Made by a program: the position numbers and the translations under genes
Assembly (NCBI GenBank): GCA_000328365.1
Contig: KB308943.1
Coordinates: forward strand, 3,083 to 67,082
Direction: 5' to 3'
DNA: 64,000 bases
Source: Capitella teleta
Taxonomy: Eukaryota > Annelida > Polychaeta > Capitellidae
The notes under the pieces: generated by a model
Seen by the model: the letters and a program-made list of their open reading frames with translations, nothing else
The model's database searches: none
What the model was told of the DNA's origin: nothing
Shown: positions 13,801 to 26,700 of the stretch, in pieces
Layout: each line of letters starts with the position of its first letter
Position numbering within the stretch: position 1 is the first letter of the stretch

Positions 13801-14716
13801 AAAGAACAAGAGAATAAAAACCGAAACCATTGTCAACATGACCTCGCTGACCATGACAAAGCTTGTCAGGACTGACTCCGGTCCATTCACGGTCACTCTT
13901 GAGAATGACTCAGGAGAGTGCAACTTCACAATCAATTTGATTGTCATTGGTAAGATTCTGAAATTTTAAATGCTAATTTAAAAAATTTCCTTGATGTTAA
14001 TTTACCTTGCAGATAAACCAAGCCCACCTATGAACCTGACTGTCACTGATTTCTCAGAAGCCACCATCAGCCTCAAATGGGATCTGCCCGAAGATGATGG
14101 AGGTAGTGAAATCACAGGATATGTCATTGAGAAGCGTGAATCCAATAAACGCACATGGACCAAAGTCTCCGAGACTACTGACATGGAACTCACATGTTCA
14201 GAGCTGACCAAGAATTCTCAATACATCTTCCGAGTGGCTGCTCAAAATGAAAGCGGCGTCAGTGAATTTGTTGCACTTACTCAACCTATTACGGCTAAAA
14301 GCCAACATGGTGAGACTCACATGGATAACAAAAAACTGGACTCATCATTACAATTTAATTCATAATTCTTCAGATCCACCCGGACCCCCAAGGGATTTAA
14401 CGGTCACTGAATACTTCAAGAGCTCCATTAGCATAAGCTGGCAAGCCCCAGAAAGCGATGGTGGATCCCCAGTGACTGGATACAATGTTGAACGTCGTCT
14501 TGTCTCGAGCAAACGATGGCTGAAAATTAACAAGGAAACTGTGACTGAAACCAATTATACGGACACAGATGTTGTAGAGGATAATGAGTATGAATACAAA
14601 ACCATGGCTGAAAATTCAGTGGGTGTCGGCCCACCAAGTGAGCCTTGTACTGCAAAAGCAGTCGATCCCTGGTGTAAGTTAAACATGATTTATAAAAGTT
14701 TTAAGATAATTGTGCT

Positions 14717-14756
<40 letters not shown>

Positions 14757-17700
14757 CCAAACCTGGGGCTCCGGGTGTTCCTCAGTTCCCAGAAATCAAG
14801 GATGGGCAGATTCATGTCACTTGGACTGCTCCCAAAGAGGACGGCGGAAGTCCCATCACAAATTACATCTTAGAATATCGTGCCGAGGGTGCATTCAAGT
14901 GGACACAGGCTACGACCAAGACTATCGAAGAAACGAAATTCCTTGTCAAGAAATTGAACAAAGATCAATTGTATGAATTCAGAGTGGCCGCAGTGAACAG
15001 AGCGGGACAAGGTCCATATTCTGATAATACACCACTGGTCAAGGCAGAAGAACCTCTAGGTATGAGCAAACTAGAATTACAAGTTAGAAGTATGCAATGT
15101 TCTTACTTCAGTTGGAACTGCCCCAGAAGTTACCAAACCCCTGGAAGACCTTACAGTTGTGGTACCTAATGCTGCTCAATTGACATGTGATATCAACCCC
15201 GGAGAACCTACGGCCAAAATCTCATGGTGATTTACAATAGATAGTTAACATTTAGTATGTTACTGATCAAATAATACAGGCTGAAGAATGGAAGAGAACT
15301 CCCATCATCTTCTCGCTTTGAAATGTCGTATGAAGATTCACATGCAACTCTGACGATCAAAGAGACTGAGAGCAATGATGAAGCTACTTACATGTGCAAA
15401 GCTACCAACAAACTTGGAACTGTTGATACAGAGGGCAAGCTCATCGTCCATGGTAATACATCTTAGTTTTGTGTAATTTGTATTATCGTTTATCCCTCGT
15501 TACAGTCGCTCCAAAACTTGAATTTGAGGACCAACTGAGAGAACCAGTGGCGCTAAAGGCTGATGCTACTCTCATACTTCCCGTGAATGTGACTGGAAAG
15601 CCAGCACCAACCGTGACCTGGTACTTCAATGAGGAGCCACTCTCTCTCAGTGGGGAGCTCAAAATCGAGACTAAGGACACCTCCTCAACCTTGACTTTTA
15701 AAGGAGTCAAGGGTACGAACAGTGGGGTGTTCAAGGTCAAGGCAGAAAATGTTGTGGATTCTGTAAGTGCAGAATTCAATATCACTGTGAAAGGTAGGAG
15801 CCATGTGTTTCTCTCAAAAATGTTATAATTTGCTTTTGTTTGTAGACAAACCCTCTGTGCCACTCAACTTGAGAGTCACAGAGGTCTTCAAAGATTTCGT
15901 TGTTTTGGCCTGGGATGCCCCTGAGAGTGATGGAGGCGCCCCAATCAATGCTTACACAGTGGAGAAACGCGACATGAAGAGAGCAGCTTTCGTAAAGGCT
16001 GACACTACAGATGGACAGACACTGACCCTGAAAGTGCCCAAGCTTGTTGAAGGTAGTGAATATATGTTCAAGGTGAATGCTGAAAACGAAGTTGGCACAA
16101 GCGAGTGGGCCTCTCTGACTGAGCCTGTTAAGGCTCGTTTGCCATTCGGTATGTATACATTAATATGACATGCAGATTTGCGAAACTAAGAAACTTTGTG
16201 ATTTTAAAGATCCACCAAATCCACCAATCAACGTGATGGTGAATGATGTTACCAAAACATCTGCCATGCTTACCTGGGAACCACCTGAGTTCGATGGTGG
16301 CTCTCCAGTTACAGGTTATGTTGTGGAAAGGCAGGGAGGTTACAGCAGCAAATGGAGTAAACTGACCAAAACACCCATCACTGATCTGCAATTGGAGATC
16401 ACCGACCTAAAAGAGAAAGAGGACTATGACCTGAGAGTGAGTGCTCTTAATGCAGCTGGAACAAGCAAACCAACTGCAACTGGCAAATTCACTGCCAAAG
16501 ATCCTTATGACAAACCTGGCAAGCCTGGTACACCTGAGGTGGCTGAAATCACCAAAGGTGTGGCTTCTATAAGCTGGAAAGCCCCAGAAAGTGATGGAGG
16601 AGCTGAAATCTCTGACTACTTCATCGAGAAACGTGTAAATCGCGGTAAATGGGAGCCGGTTACTAAGGAAGAAGCTTCACCAGAAACAGAATCCAAAGTG
16701 CCTGGATTCAAGGAGAATGAGGATGTGGAATTTAGAGTATCTGCAGAGAACAAGGCCGGGCGTGGGCCAGCTTCATCTCCTTCAAAATCATTTAAATATG
16801 GTAAGGGCTTTGAATTCTATATTATCATGTTATTATGATTCTGAAATTATTTTGCAGTCGAGCCTTTGATTTTCATGAAAGGCTTGGAGGATGTGGAGCT
16901 GAACCAAGTTGGCCTGGAAGCAATCTTTGACTGCGAAATTACAAAAGACAATATCAAGGCACAATGGTCCAAGGACACCAAAATCATTCGCAAATCTGAC
17001 AACATTGACATCACAAGCAAAGCAGGCATTCACAAATTGGTTGTAAAAGCAGCAACAGCTGACGACATCGGACAATACAGCATCAAACTGGATAAAATGA
17101 CCTCAGAAGCAAAATTAACTATCAAGGGTGAGTACTTTGAATTTTTTTAATTCCTCAGTTGCATTTTGCAATCCGTACAGCTCCACCTAAATTCACAAGC
17201 GACACAATGGCCGACACTGTGACTCTCAAATCAGGATCAGCAAATGTCATCCAAATTCCATTCTCGGCGTTCCCTAAAGCTAAGGTCACATGGACGTTCA
17301 ACGGTGGAAAATTCCCCGAGCCCAAGAGAATGAGGCAAGAAACCATCCTTGGAGCCTCATCACTCCAGATGTCTAAGATTACCAAGAAAGACGAAGGAGC
17401 ATACAAGGTCCATATCAAGAATGACCATGGAGAGATTGAGTTCACAACGACTGTGCTTGTTATTGGTATGTAACATGAGAGAACATAATCACCTGAGTCA
17501 TTTGATGATTTGAATCTTAGGCAAACCAAGTAAGCCACTAGACCTCAAAGTCACGGAGGTAACTGAAACGACAGTAAGCTTGAACTGGTCGCCCCCTGAG
17601 GACAACGGAGGAGCTGAAGTAATTGGCTACGTTTTGGAGAGAAGAGAAGTCAACAAGCGATCATGGACCAAGGTCTCCAAGCCTACTGAACTTGAATTCA

Positions 17701-20700
17701 CCGATGAAGGTCTCACCACCGGCACCAACTATGTGTATAGAGTGGCTGCGGAAAATGAAGTGGGTGTGGGAGAATTCAACGAAATGGACAAGGCAGTGAC
17801 ACCAAAGAGTGCTTTTGGTGAGTGACGAATTCATACATCTATTGTAGGACTTAGAGACACAATGCATGCTCACACATTCCACACCTACCTTCACGCCTGC
17901 AAATCTTGTTATTGTTATTTTAGGACATACTCCTTTTTTGGCGTATCTTTCATTTCTTTATTTTCATCTGCATGGTTGTTAGTAGATAATTCATTGCATC
18001 TCTTGTCAATGAATTTCAATTATTTACGTTTTCACATAGCTACCTTTTCGGTTCTTCCTTGTTTAACTTGTTCAGTGTGCTCCCATGGCATTTCAACGAA
18101 AGTTCATCGGTTAAAATATTGTTCTGGCTTTTAAAACTTGAACCATGGTGCAAACTGAATATTTTCAAGTTATTGGAAATTATCATTTCACTTATAATAA
18201 TAACACAAGAATGGCCATGCAGATTTTTATTACATTCATCACAATGAGACAAAATTCTTTTTTTCATTATTGATGAAGATTTTGCAGGCTGAATGCACAA
18301 TTCATTCCAAACATTTACACATACCACACTGCAACGTTTTATTATATCGTTAAAAACCGCTGTTTTAGTGACAACTCAGAGAATTGTTTTAGTTCAGCAA
18401 TTTTTCGATTTTGACGGGAGATTTTTTGCAAGAATTGTTCCCCATTTTTTGATCAACAAAAAGTAGGTACAGTTTGGCCCTTCCCCCCTGTTGCCAATAT
18501 GTGCTTTTCTCGTTAGAAAATTTTATGTAAATAAAACCCATTTCTGGGGCATTATGCTATAATGATGTCATTAATAATCGTCAATCTCAAAACTGTGTTG
18601 ACTCTTCAAACTAACATTCCCTCCAATTGTATTCGTTTGGTTTGGTCCCCATCCCCTGCAAACTGACACCTTTTTCACTCAATTCGGAGCCAGGGGTGCA
18701 TCTGTATAAGAAATCTCCCGTCACTGTACCTACGTTATGTTCTCTTTTGTTACATTCCGTTTTGCCCCTTATGATTAAGAGGTCTTTCTGGTTTTTCTAG
18801 ACCTGCCTGGTGCCCCTGAGGTTCCTGAAGTGAGTGAAATCACCAAGGAATCTGCCTCTCTAACCTGGAAACCGCCTTCTGATGATGGTGGCACTCCCAT
18901 TACTGGCTATGTTGTTGAGCGCTGTCAGTCCTCTAGCACCAGATGGCTAAAAGTGAACAAGGACCCGATTACTGAGCTCACAATCACAGTACCGGAACTC
19001 ATTGAAGGAAATGAGTACACATTCAGAGTCAGTGCCATCAATAAGGTTGGCCAGGGGGAACCTAGCATGCCAACCAATCCAAAGATGGCAAAGGATGCAT
19101 GGGGTAGGTTGCGTTCCATAATTGATGTTACCTGTGGAAAGTTTTGATTAAAATTATATCAATGCAGAAAAACCAGGCAAGCCAGAGGCGCCGACAGTTG
19201 CCAAGCTGACCAACACCAGCGCATCACTAACATGGAACCCCCCTGAGAGTGACGGAGGAGCAGAAATTTTCAATTATGTCGTTGAATATCAAATAGAAGG
19301 ATCAAATAAATGGATAAAGGCAAACAAAGACCATGTGAAAGACACCAAATATACAGTTACTGGACTAAAGAAAAGCAAACTCTACAAATTCAGAATTTCG
19401 GCCGAGAACAGAGCTGGTGTTGGCCCGGCATCGGAGCCCACTGAGCATGTGAAGGTGGAGGAACCTCTTGGTGAGTTCCAGACACAATAATTCAAAGTTA
19501 GCCAATGCTACAATAAGAATGACCATAGAGTGGAATTGTGTTTCTATATTCTACCTGTATCTGTATCATCATATTGCTCACTTGTGTTTCCAGTTGGCAG
19601 CCCCCCGGAGGTCCTCGCGGAATTATCGGATGTTGTGGTAATTGCCTCTGAAGTTCTGGAACTGGAGTGTCAAATCAATGCTGGAAGTCCAGAGGCTTCA
19701 GTAAAATGGACAAAAGACGGAAAGGACCTGAAGTCTAACAGATGCTCAACTTCATTTGAGGAGACAACTGCATCACTAAATCTCAAGGACACAAACATCA
19801 AAGATGCTGGGGTTTACGAGTGTGAAGCTAAGAACAAGATTGGCCAAGTCAAAACAACTTGTAATGTAAAGGTTATTGGTGAGTTTCCTACTGATGATAA
19901 TTCTGGCAATCTTCCCCAACTTTGTTTTTTCAGCTAAACCTGTAATAACTTACGATGACAAGCTGAAGGAAGAGCAAAAGCTCAAAGCACAATCTACTTT
20001 GATAATCTCAGTGAATGTTAGTGGAGAACCAGAACCTAAGCTCATTTGGTTCAAAGAGGATGAAGAAATCGGGAAGTCTGAGACCACAACCATTGAAACA
20101 TCCAAAAATGTGTCAACTCTAACCATCAAGAAAATATCCTCTTCTGATAGTGGCATTTACAAGGTCACAGCACAGAATGAAGCTGGCGAAGATAGCGCTG
20201 ACTTCACAATCACAATCAAGGGTAAGGTCTCAATCATCAACCAAATCTATGCTCATATCGATCATACCCTAGACAAACCATCACCACCAAGGGATGTCCG
20301 TGTGAAAGAGGTTAACAAGGACTATGTCGTTGTCACTTGGGATGTTCCTGAATCCGATGGAGGATGTCCAATCACCGGATACCTTGTTGAGAAGAAGGAT
20401 GCTGCCAAGAAAACCTACATCAAAGCGGACAGCACTGATGCTGCCACACTCGAACTCAAAGTCACCAAACTGGTTGAGGGCAAGGAGTATGACATCAGAG
20501 TGTTTGCAGAGAATGAAATTGGCTCCAGTGATCCAGCTGGACTGCCTAAGCCTGTCAAAGCAAGACTGCCATTTGGTAAATTATAATACATTGTGAGAGT
20601 TTGAAGCCTCTCATATTGAATATTTTACAGATGCACCAGATGCACCTAGAAACCTCAAAGCCAATGACATCACAAAGACCTCTTGCACTCTGACTTGGGA

Positions 20701-23700
20701 TGCCCCTGAGTTTGACGGAGGCTCTCCAATCACCGGATACTATGTGGAGAAGCTGTCAGGCAAACGCTGGATAAAGGTTACCAAGAAAGCCATCTCTGCA
20801 TGCGAGCTCAACATCAGCGACCTCATTGAGGATTCTGACAATGAGTTCCGCGTGCTGGCTGAGAATAAGGCTGGACTGAGCAAGCCAAGCGACACTACAG
20901 GACGCTTCAAGGCCAAGAACCCATATGATGTTCCTGGAAGACCAGAGACTCCCGAGGTCTCAGAAATCACACCCGACTCTGCCACTCTGAAGTGGGAGGC
21001 ACCCACTTCTGATGGAGGCTCCCCAATAACCAACTATGTCATTGAGATGAGGACTCGCAAGGACCTTAAGTGGAAGAAGGTCAACAAAGACAACATTACT
21101 GACACTGAGTTCACAGTGCCTGGGCTCAAAGAGGGTGAGGAATATGAGTTCCGCATCACCGCTGAGAACAAGGCCGGTGCAGGACAACCCTCAAAGCCTT
21201 CTTCATCCGCCAAATACGGTAACCTCACCACAACATATCACATCACTATCATTCATAATTGCCCTTTACAGTTGAGGAAGTGAAGTTCATCCGTGAGCTG
21301 CAAGATCTCAAAGTCACTGATCTAGGCTCTGCTATTGTACTTGAATGTGAGATCTCAAAGAAGGATGTCAAGATTGACTGGTACAAAGGCAAGACCAAGA
21401 TCAAGCGTGATGACAAATTCAATTACGCGGTTGAGCAATCTACTGTGCACAAGCTGACCATTGAGAACCCTGAAGCTGAAGATGCCAGTGAATACAGAGC
21501 AGTGTATGAAAAGCTGGAGACCAAAGCTACTATGACTATTGCTGGTATGTAAAAATGCTAAAATCACTTGCTTCTCAGTAACACCCTCTGTTTTCATACA
21601 ATAGTTCCACCCACAATTGGAGAGCACCAATATGAAGACAAACTGGTCCTAAAGGCTGGCTCTGCTGCTGCTATCGAAATTCCATACAGTGGCTGTCCTC
21701 AGCCCAAAGCTACCTGGAACTACAAGAGTGGTAAACTGCCTGATGCCAAGCGCTTCAAGACAGATATCATCAAAACCATGACATCTATGACCATTGCAAA
21801 GACACAGCGCTCCGATAGTGGTAAATATACCCTGCTGCTTGAGAACGAGTATGGGTCAGCCACCTTCACCATTGAAGTCATTGTCCTAGGTATGATTTCC
21901 TCAAAGTGTTTTACATTCCGCTGTGACATAAACTATGATTTAATTTACAGACAAACCTGGTCCAGTGCAGAACCTCAAAGTGAAAGGAGTTACAGAAGAC
22001 ACAGTCTCACTCACCTGGGAAGATCCCAAGGATGATGGTGGTTGCATGCTTTCTGGCTATGTTGTTGAGAAGAGAGAGACTGGTAAGCGGTCTTGGAGCA
22101 GAGTTGACACTTGCACTGAGGTCGAGTTTGAGGTCACCAAGTTGACTGAAGGACAGACCTACAACTTCCAAGTGGCAGCTGAGAATGAGGTTGGAGTTGG
22201 TCAATTCAAGGAGCTCACCAAGGGTGTTGCTCCCAAGAGTGGCTATGGTAAGTTGTGCCTCTATTCTCTAATATTTTGGTCTAACACGATGGATTTTTCC
22301 ACTGCCACAGAGCCTCCTGGACCTCCCTCTGCCCCTGAGCCAAGTGATATCACCAAAGAGTCATGCACTCTGACTTGGAAGGAGCCAGAGGAGAATGGTG
22401 GAACCCCAGTTACTGGATACTTCATTGAACGCTGTACAGCGGAAAGTAGCCGCTGGCTGCGCATCACCAAGGAGTCTGTTGAGGCTCTCATCTATGACTG
22501 CAAAGATTTGGTTGAAGGTACCAACTACAAGTTCCGTGTGGTGGCAATCAACAAAATGGGTGAAGGCCCTGCTGGCCCTGAATCAACACCTTTCACTGCT
22601 AAAGATCCATGGGGTACATTCATGCTATGATTAGACTTTGGTCATCACACCTAATCTGCTTTTGAAATTACAGACAAACCTGGCAAACCTGATGCTCCTG
22701 AAATCACAACAACCACTGAGAAGTCTGTATCACTCTCCTGGAAGCCTCCTAGTGAAGATGGAGGAGCTGAAATCTTCAACTATGTCATTGAGTACCGAGT
22801 TGATGGAGGTTTCAAATGGGTGAAAGCCAACAAGGACACTGTGGCTGAGACTCAATATACAGTGAAGAGCTTGAAGAAGGACACCAACTACGAGTTTAGA
22901 GTATCTGCAGAGAACAAAGCGGGTGTTGGACCAGCATCTGATCCCACAAGTCCAGTCAAGCCTAAAGAAATTATTGGTAAAACCCTTTGCAATATTAAGT
23001 AATGGCTTACTCATATATTTTAATGATCCTCAGTTGGTGATGCTCCTGAAATCATTGACGAGCTGGAAGATGTTGATGTAACTGCTCCTGGTGAAGCAAC
23101 CTTGACTTGCAAGATCAACCCAGGCTCTCCAAAAGCCTCACTGCATTGGTACAAGGAAGCCAAGGAGGTCTACCAGAACAAGAAATACACTATGACCTAT
23201 GAAAAGAGCATCGCCAAACTGGTTATCAAGAATCTGGAGCCTAGCGATGTGGCAAAATACCGTTGTGAGGCTGTCAACAAATTGGGACGAGTGGAGACCG
23301 AATCTTCTCTCACCATTAACAGTAAGTATATTCACTTTGCCATTGATTGATCACAAATAGAACATTTCCTTGAAGGTCCTCCTGAAATTACATATGATGA
23401 CAAACTGAAGAAAGCCCAGAATGTGAAGTCTGGCAGCACTACAGTGCTCGAAGTCAATGTTAAGGGACTCCCCCAACCAAAGGTCTATTGGTACATTGGC
23501 GAAGATATGCTTGATGCTAGCTCCAATGCATCCATTGAAACCAAAGATGACTTCTCCAGTTTGACTATGAAAGACATTCAAAGCCAGAACTCTGGAGTAT
23601 ATTCTGTTGTGGCTGAGAACAGTGTTGGAAAGGCAACTGCTGAGTTCACAGTTAATGTTAGAGGTTAGAAATTTAAAAAATAGCTTTGTACATGATTTTG

Positions 23701-26700
23701 TACATCACTTGTCTTTTTTCACATTATCAGGACGACCGGATGCTCCGACGAACCTTCATCTCAAAGAAGTCAATAAGGATTATGTGGTTCTGACATGGGA
23801 AGCTCCAAAGAACGATGGTGGATCCCCTATCAAGGGTTACACTGTTGAAAAACGGGACATCACGAAGAAAAACGCCATTAAAGCCGGAACTACCGAGGCT
23901 ACTGACATGGAAATGAAAGTCACAAAACTTATTGAAGGCAAAGAGTATGATTTCACTGTCTTCGCTGAGAATGAGGTTGGCTTGAGTCTTCCAGCAGCAC
24001 TTGGCGAACCTGTTAAGGCTCGTCTGCCATTCGGTAATATAATTATATTTTTTAAAGTTGATTTCAGAAATTATATCGATTACATGTGTGTTACAGATCC
24101 ACCTACACCACCACAAAATGTGACAGCCAAAAATATCACCAAAACTTCATGCACACTTACTTGGGATGTTCCTGAGTTTGATGGTGGCTCTCCAATCACT
24201 GGCTACTATGTTGAAAAACTGAGTGGAACCAGATGGATCAAGGCTTCCAAGCAAGCTCTCACAAAATGCGAATTCTCCATCAAGGACCTCATTGAGGGTT
24301 CTGATTGTGAATACCGAGTTTGTGCTGAAAACAAAGCTGGTCTGAGCAAACCGTCAGAAACCACTGGTAAATTTGTGGCAAAGAACCCATACGAAGAACC
24401 TGGCAAACCAGATGCACCTGAAGTTCTGGAAGTTATGGAGACTTCTGTCAATCTGAAATGGACTCCTCCAAAGAAAGATGGCGGATCTCCAATAACCAAC
24501 TACATCGTTGAATACAGAACCAAGGGAGACATCAAATGGAAGACAGCAACCAGAGAAGTCAAGACAACCGAGTTCACAGTTGAAAGTCTTGAAAAAGAAA
24601 CTGAATACGAATTCAGAATAGCAGCTCAGAACAAGGCTGGTGCAGGACCTCCATCGGCTCCATCAAAGACAGCAAAATATGGTAATTAGTGTGTACATAA
24701 ATCTTTGATTATATACTCACTCTATGCTTTGTTAGTGGAAACAATCAAATTCGTGAAGGAACTTGAAGATGTAAAGGTCACTGAAAGCAATGTCACTCTG
24801 GAATTGGTCTGTGAGATCTCAAAGAAGGGACTCAAACTCGACTGGTACAAGGGCAACAAGAAGATCCGCCGTGACGAGAAATATAACTACATGGTGGAAG
24901 ACGAAACAGTTCACAAATTGGTCATTGAAAAAGTGATCACAGCTGATGCTGGACAGTATAAGGCAGTCTACAATGATCTCGAGACTTTGGCCACTTTATC
25001 TGTTGCCGGTAATATTTTAATGAAATAATTAAGAATTTATGCACTATAATAGTGACTTTTCAGTTCCCCCAAGCATCGGATCACATGATTATGAAGACAG
25101 ATTGGTGGTGAAGGCAGGATCTGCTCTGGCCATCGAAATTCCAATTGCTGGTAGCCCTGATCCTACATCAACATGGAAATACAATAATGGAAAACTGCCC
25201 GACGCTCGACGATTTAAGACTGACACGATTAAAGGCATGTCATCTTTGACAATTGCCAAGACTGTAAGGACTGATAAGGGTAAATATTCACTGACGTTGG
25301 AGAATGATTATGGAAAAGCAAGCTTCACAATTGAACTTGTGGTCCTTGGTGAGTTTTGTAGTATTGTATTGCATGTTCCATGATGACCATAACAATGCCA
25401 ATAATAGATAAACCTGGACCGGTACAAAGACTGAAGGTCAATGAGACTACCGAAAACACAGTGTCCATGAAGTGGGAAGATCCCGAGGATGATGGTGGCT
25501 GTCTGATCACTGGTTATGTCATCGAAAGAAAAGAAGGAATGAAGAGAACTTACCAGAGAGATGGAACCACCTCTGAAATGAACTTCCAAGCTATTGCACT
25601 CACAGAAGGTCAGAATTATGTCTTCAGGGTTGCGGCTGAAAACGAAGTTGGAGTTGGAGAATTTACTGAGCTCAGTAAACCTGTCGTACCCAAGAGCCAA
25701 TACAGTATGCCCCCCTACTTTGGATAAACATAGTTATTTTAATAACATATGTCAATGTAGATGTACCGAGTGCACCAAGCGCACCAAAGGCTGACGATAT
25801 CACCAAGGAGAGCTGTTCTCTCTCTTGGAGGGAACCTGACGAGAATGGTGGAACTCCCATCACAGGCTATTTTGTTGAACGTTCAGCTGCACAGAACACA
25901 AGATGGATCCGTATTACTCGGAACGCAGTTGAAGGACTCACTTACCTGGCTGAAGAATTGGTTGAGGGTAATGAGTATGTCTTCCGTGTGGTTGCTCTCA
26001 ACAAAGTAGGAGAAAGTGAACCTGGCGCACCGTCTCAGCCAATCTTGGCAAAGAATCCTTGGGGTACGTTTTTATATCTATCTTTGTGAGCATCTGATTT
26101 AATTGTAATTCTGTTTATCTTGAACGCAGATTTGCCTGGAAAACCACGCAGTCTCGAAATTGTCACAACAACCGATACAAGTGTCTTGCTCACCTGGAAG
26201 TCTCCAACTAACGATGGAGGAGCAGAGATTTTCAATTATGTTATTCAGTACAAACTTCAGGATGGATTCAAGTGGATCAATTCCAATAAGAGCCATGTAC
26301 CGGTCACTGAATTCACTGTCAAAGGTCTTCAGAAGGACAGTGAATATGAATTCCGCGTAGCTGCCGAAAACAAAGCCGGAGTTGGTCCAGCGTGTGATCC
26401 TACAATGCCCGTGAAAGCCAAGGAAAAAATTGGTACACATTTTTGTGATCTCATAGAGGAAATACTTAATTTTGTCGGTTATATCTTCAGTTGGCACAGC
26501 CCCAGAGGTGGAAGAGGATCTTGAAGACACATTGGGAAATGCGTCAGAAGACATTGTCCTGCAATGTACAATCCTTCAAGGAGACCCTAAAGCCGAGTTC
26601 CATTGGTACAAGGCAGCCAAGGAGATCTACACAGATAAAAGACACAAGATATCATACAGCAATGACGTGGCTGAGTTAGTTATCAAGGGATGCACACTGG

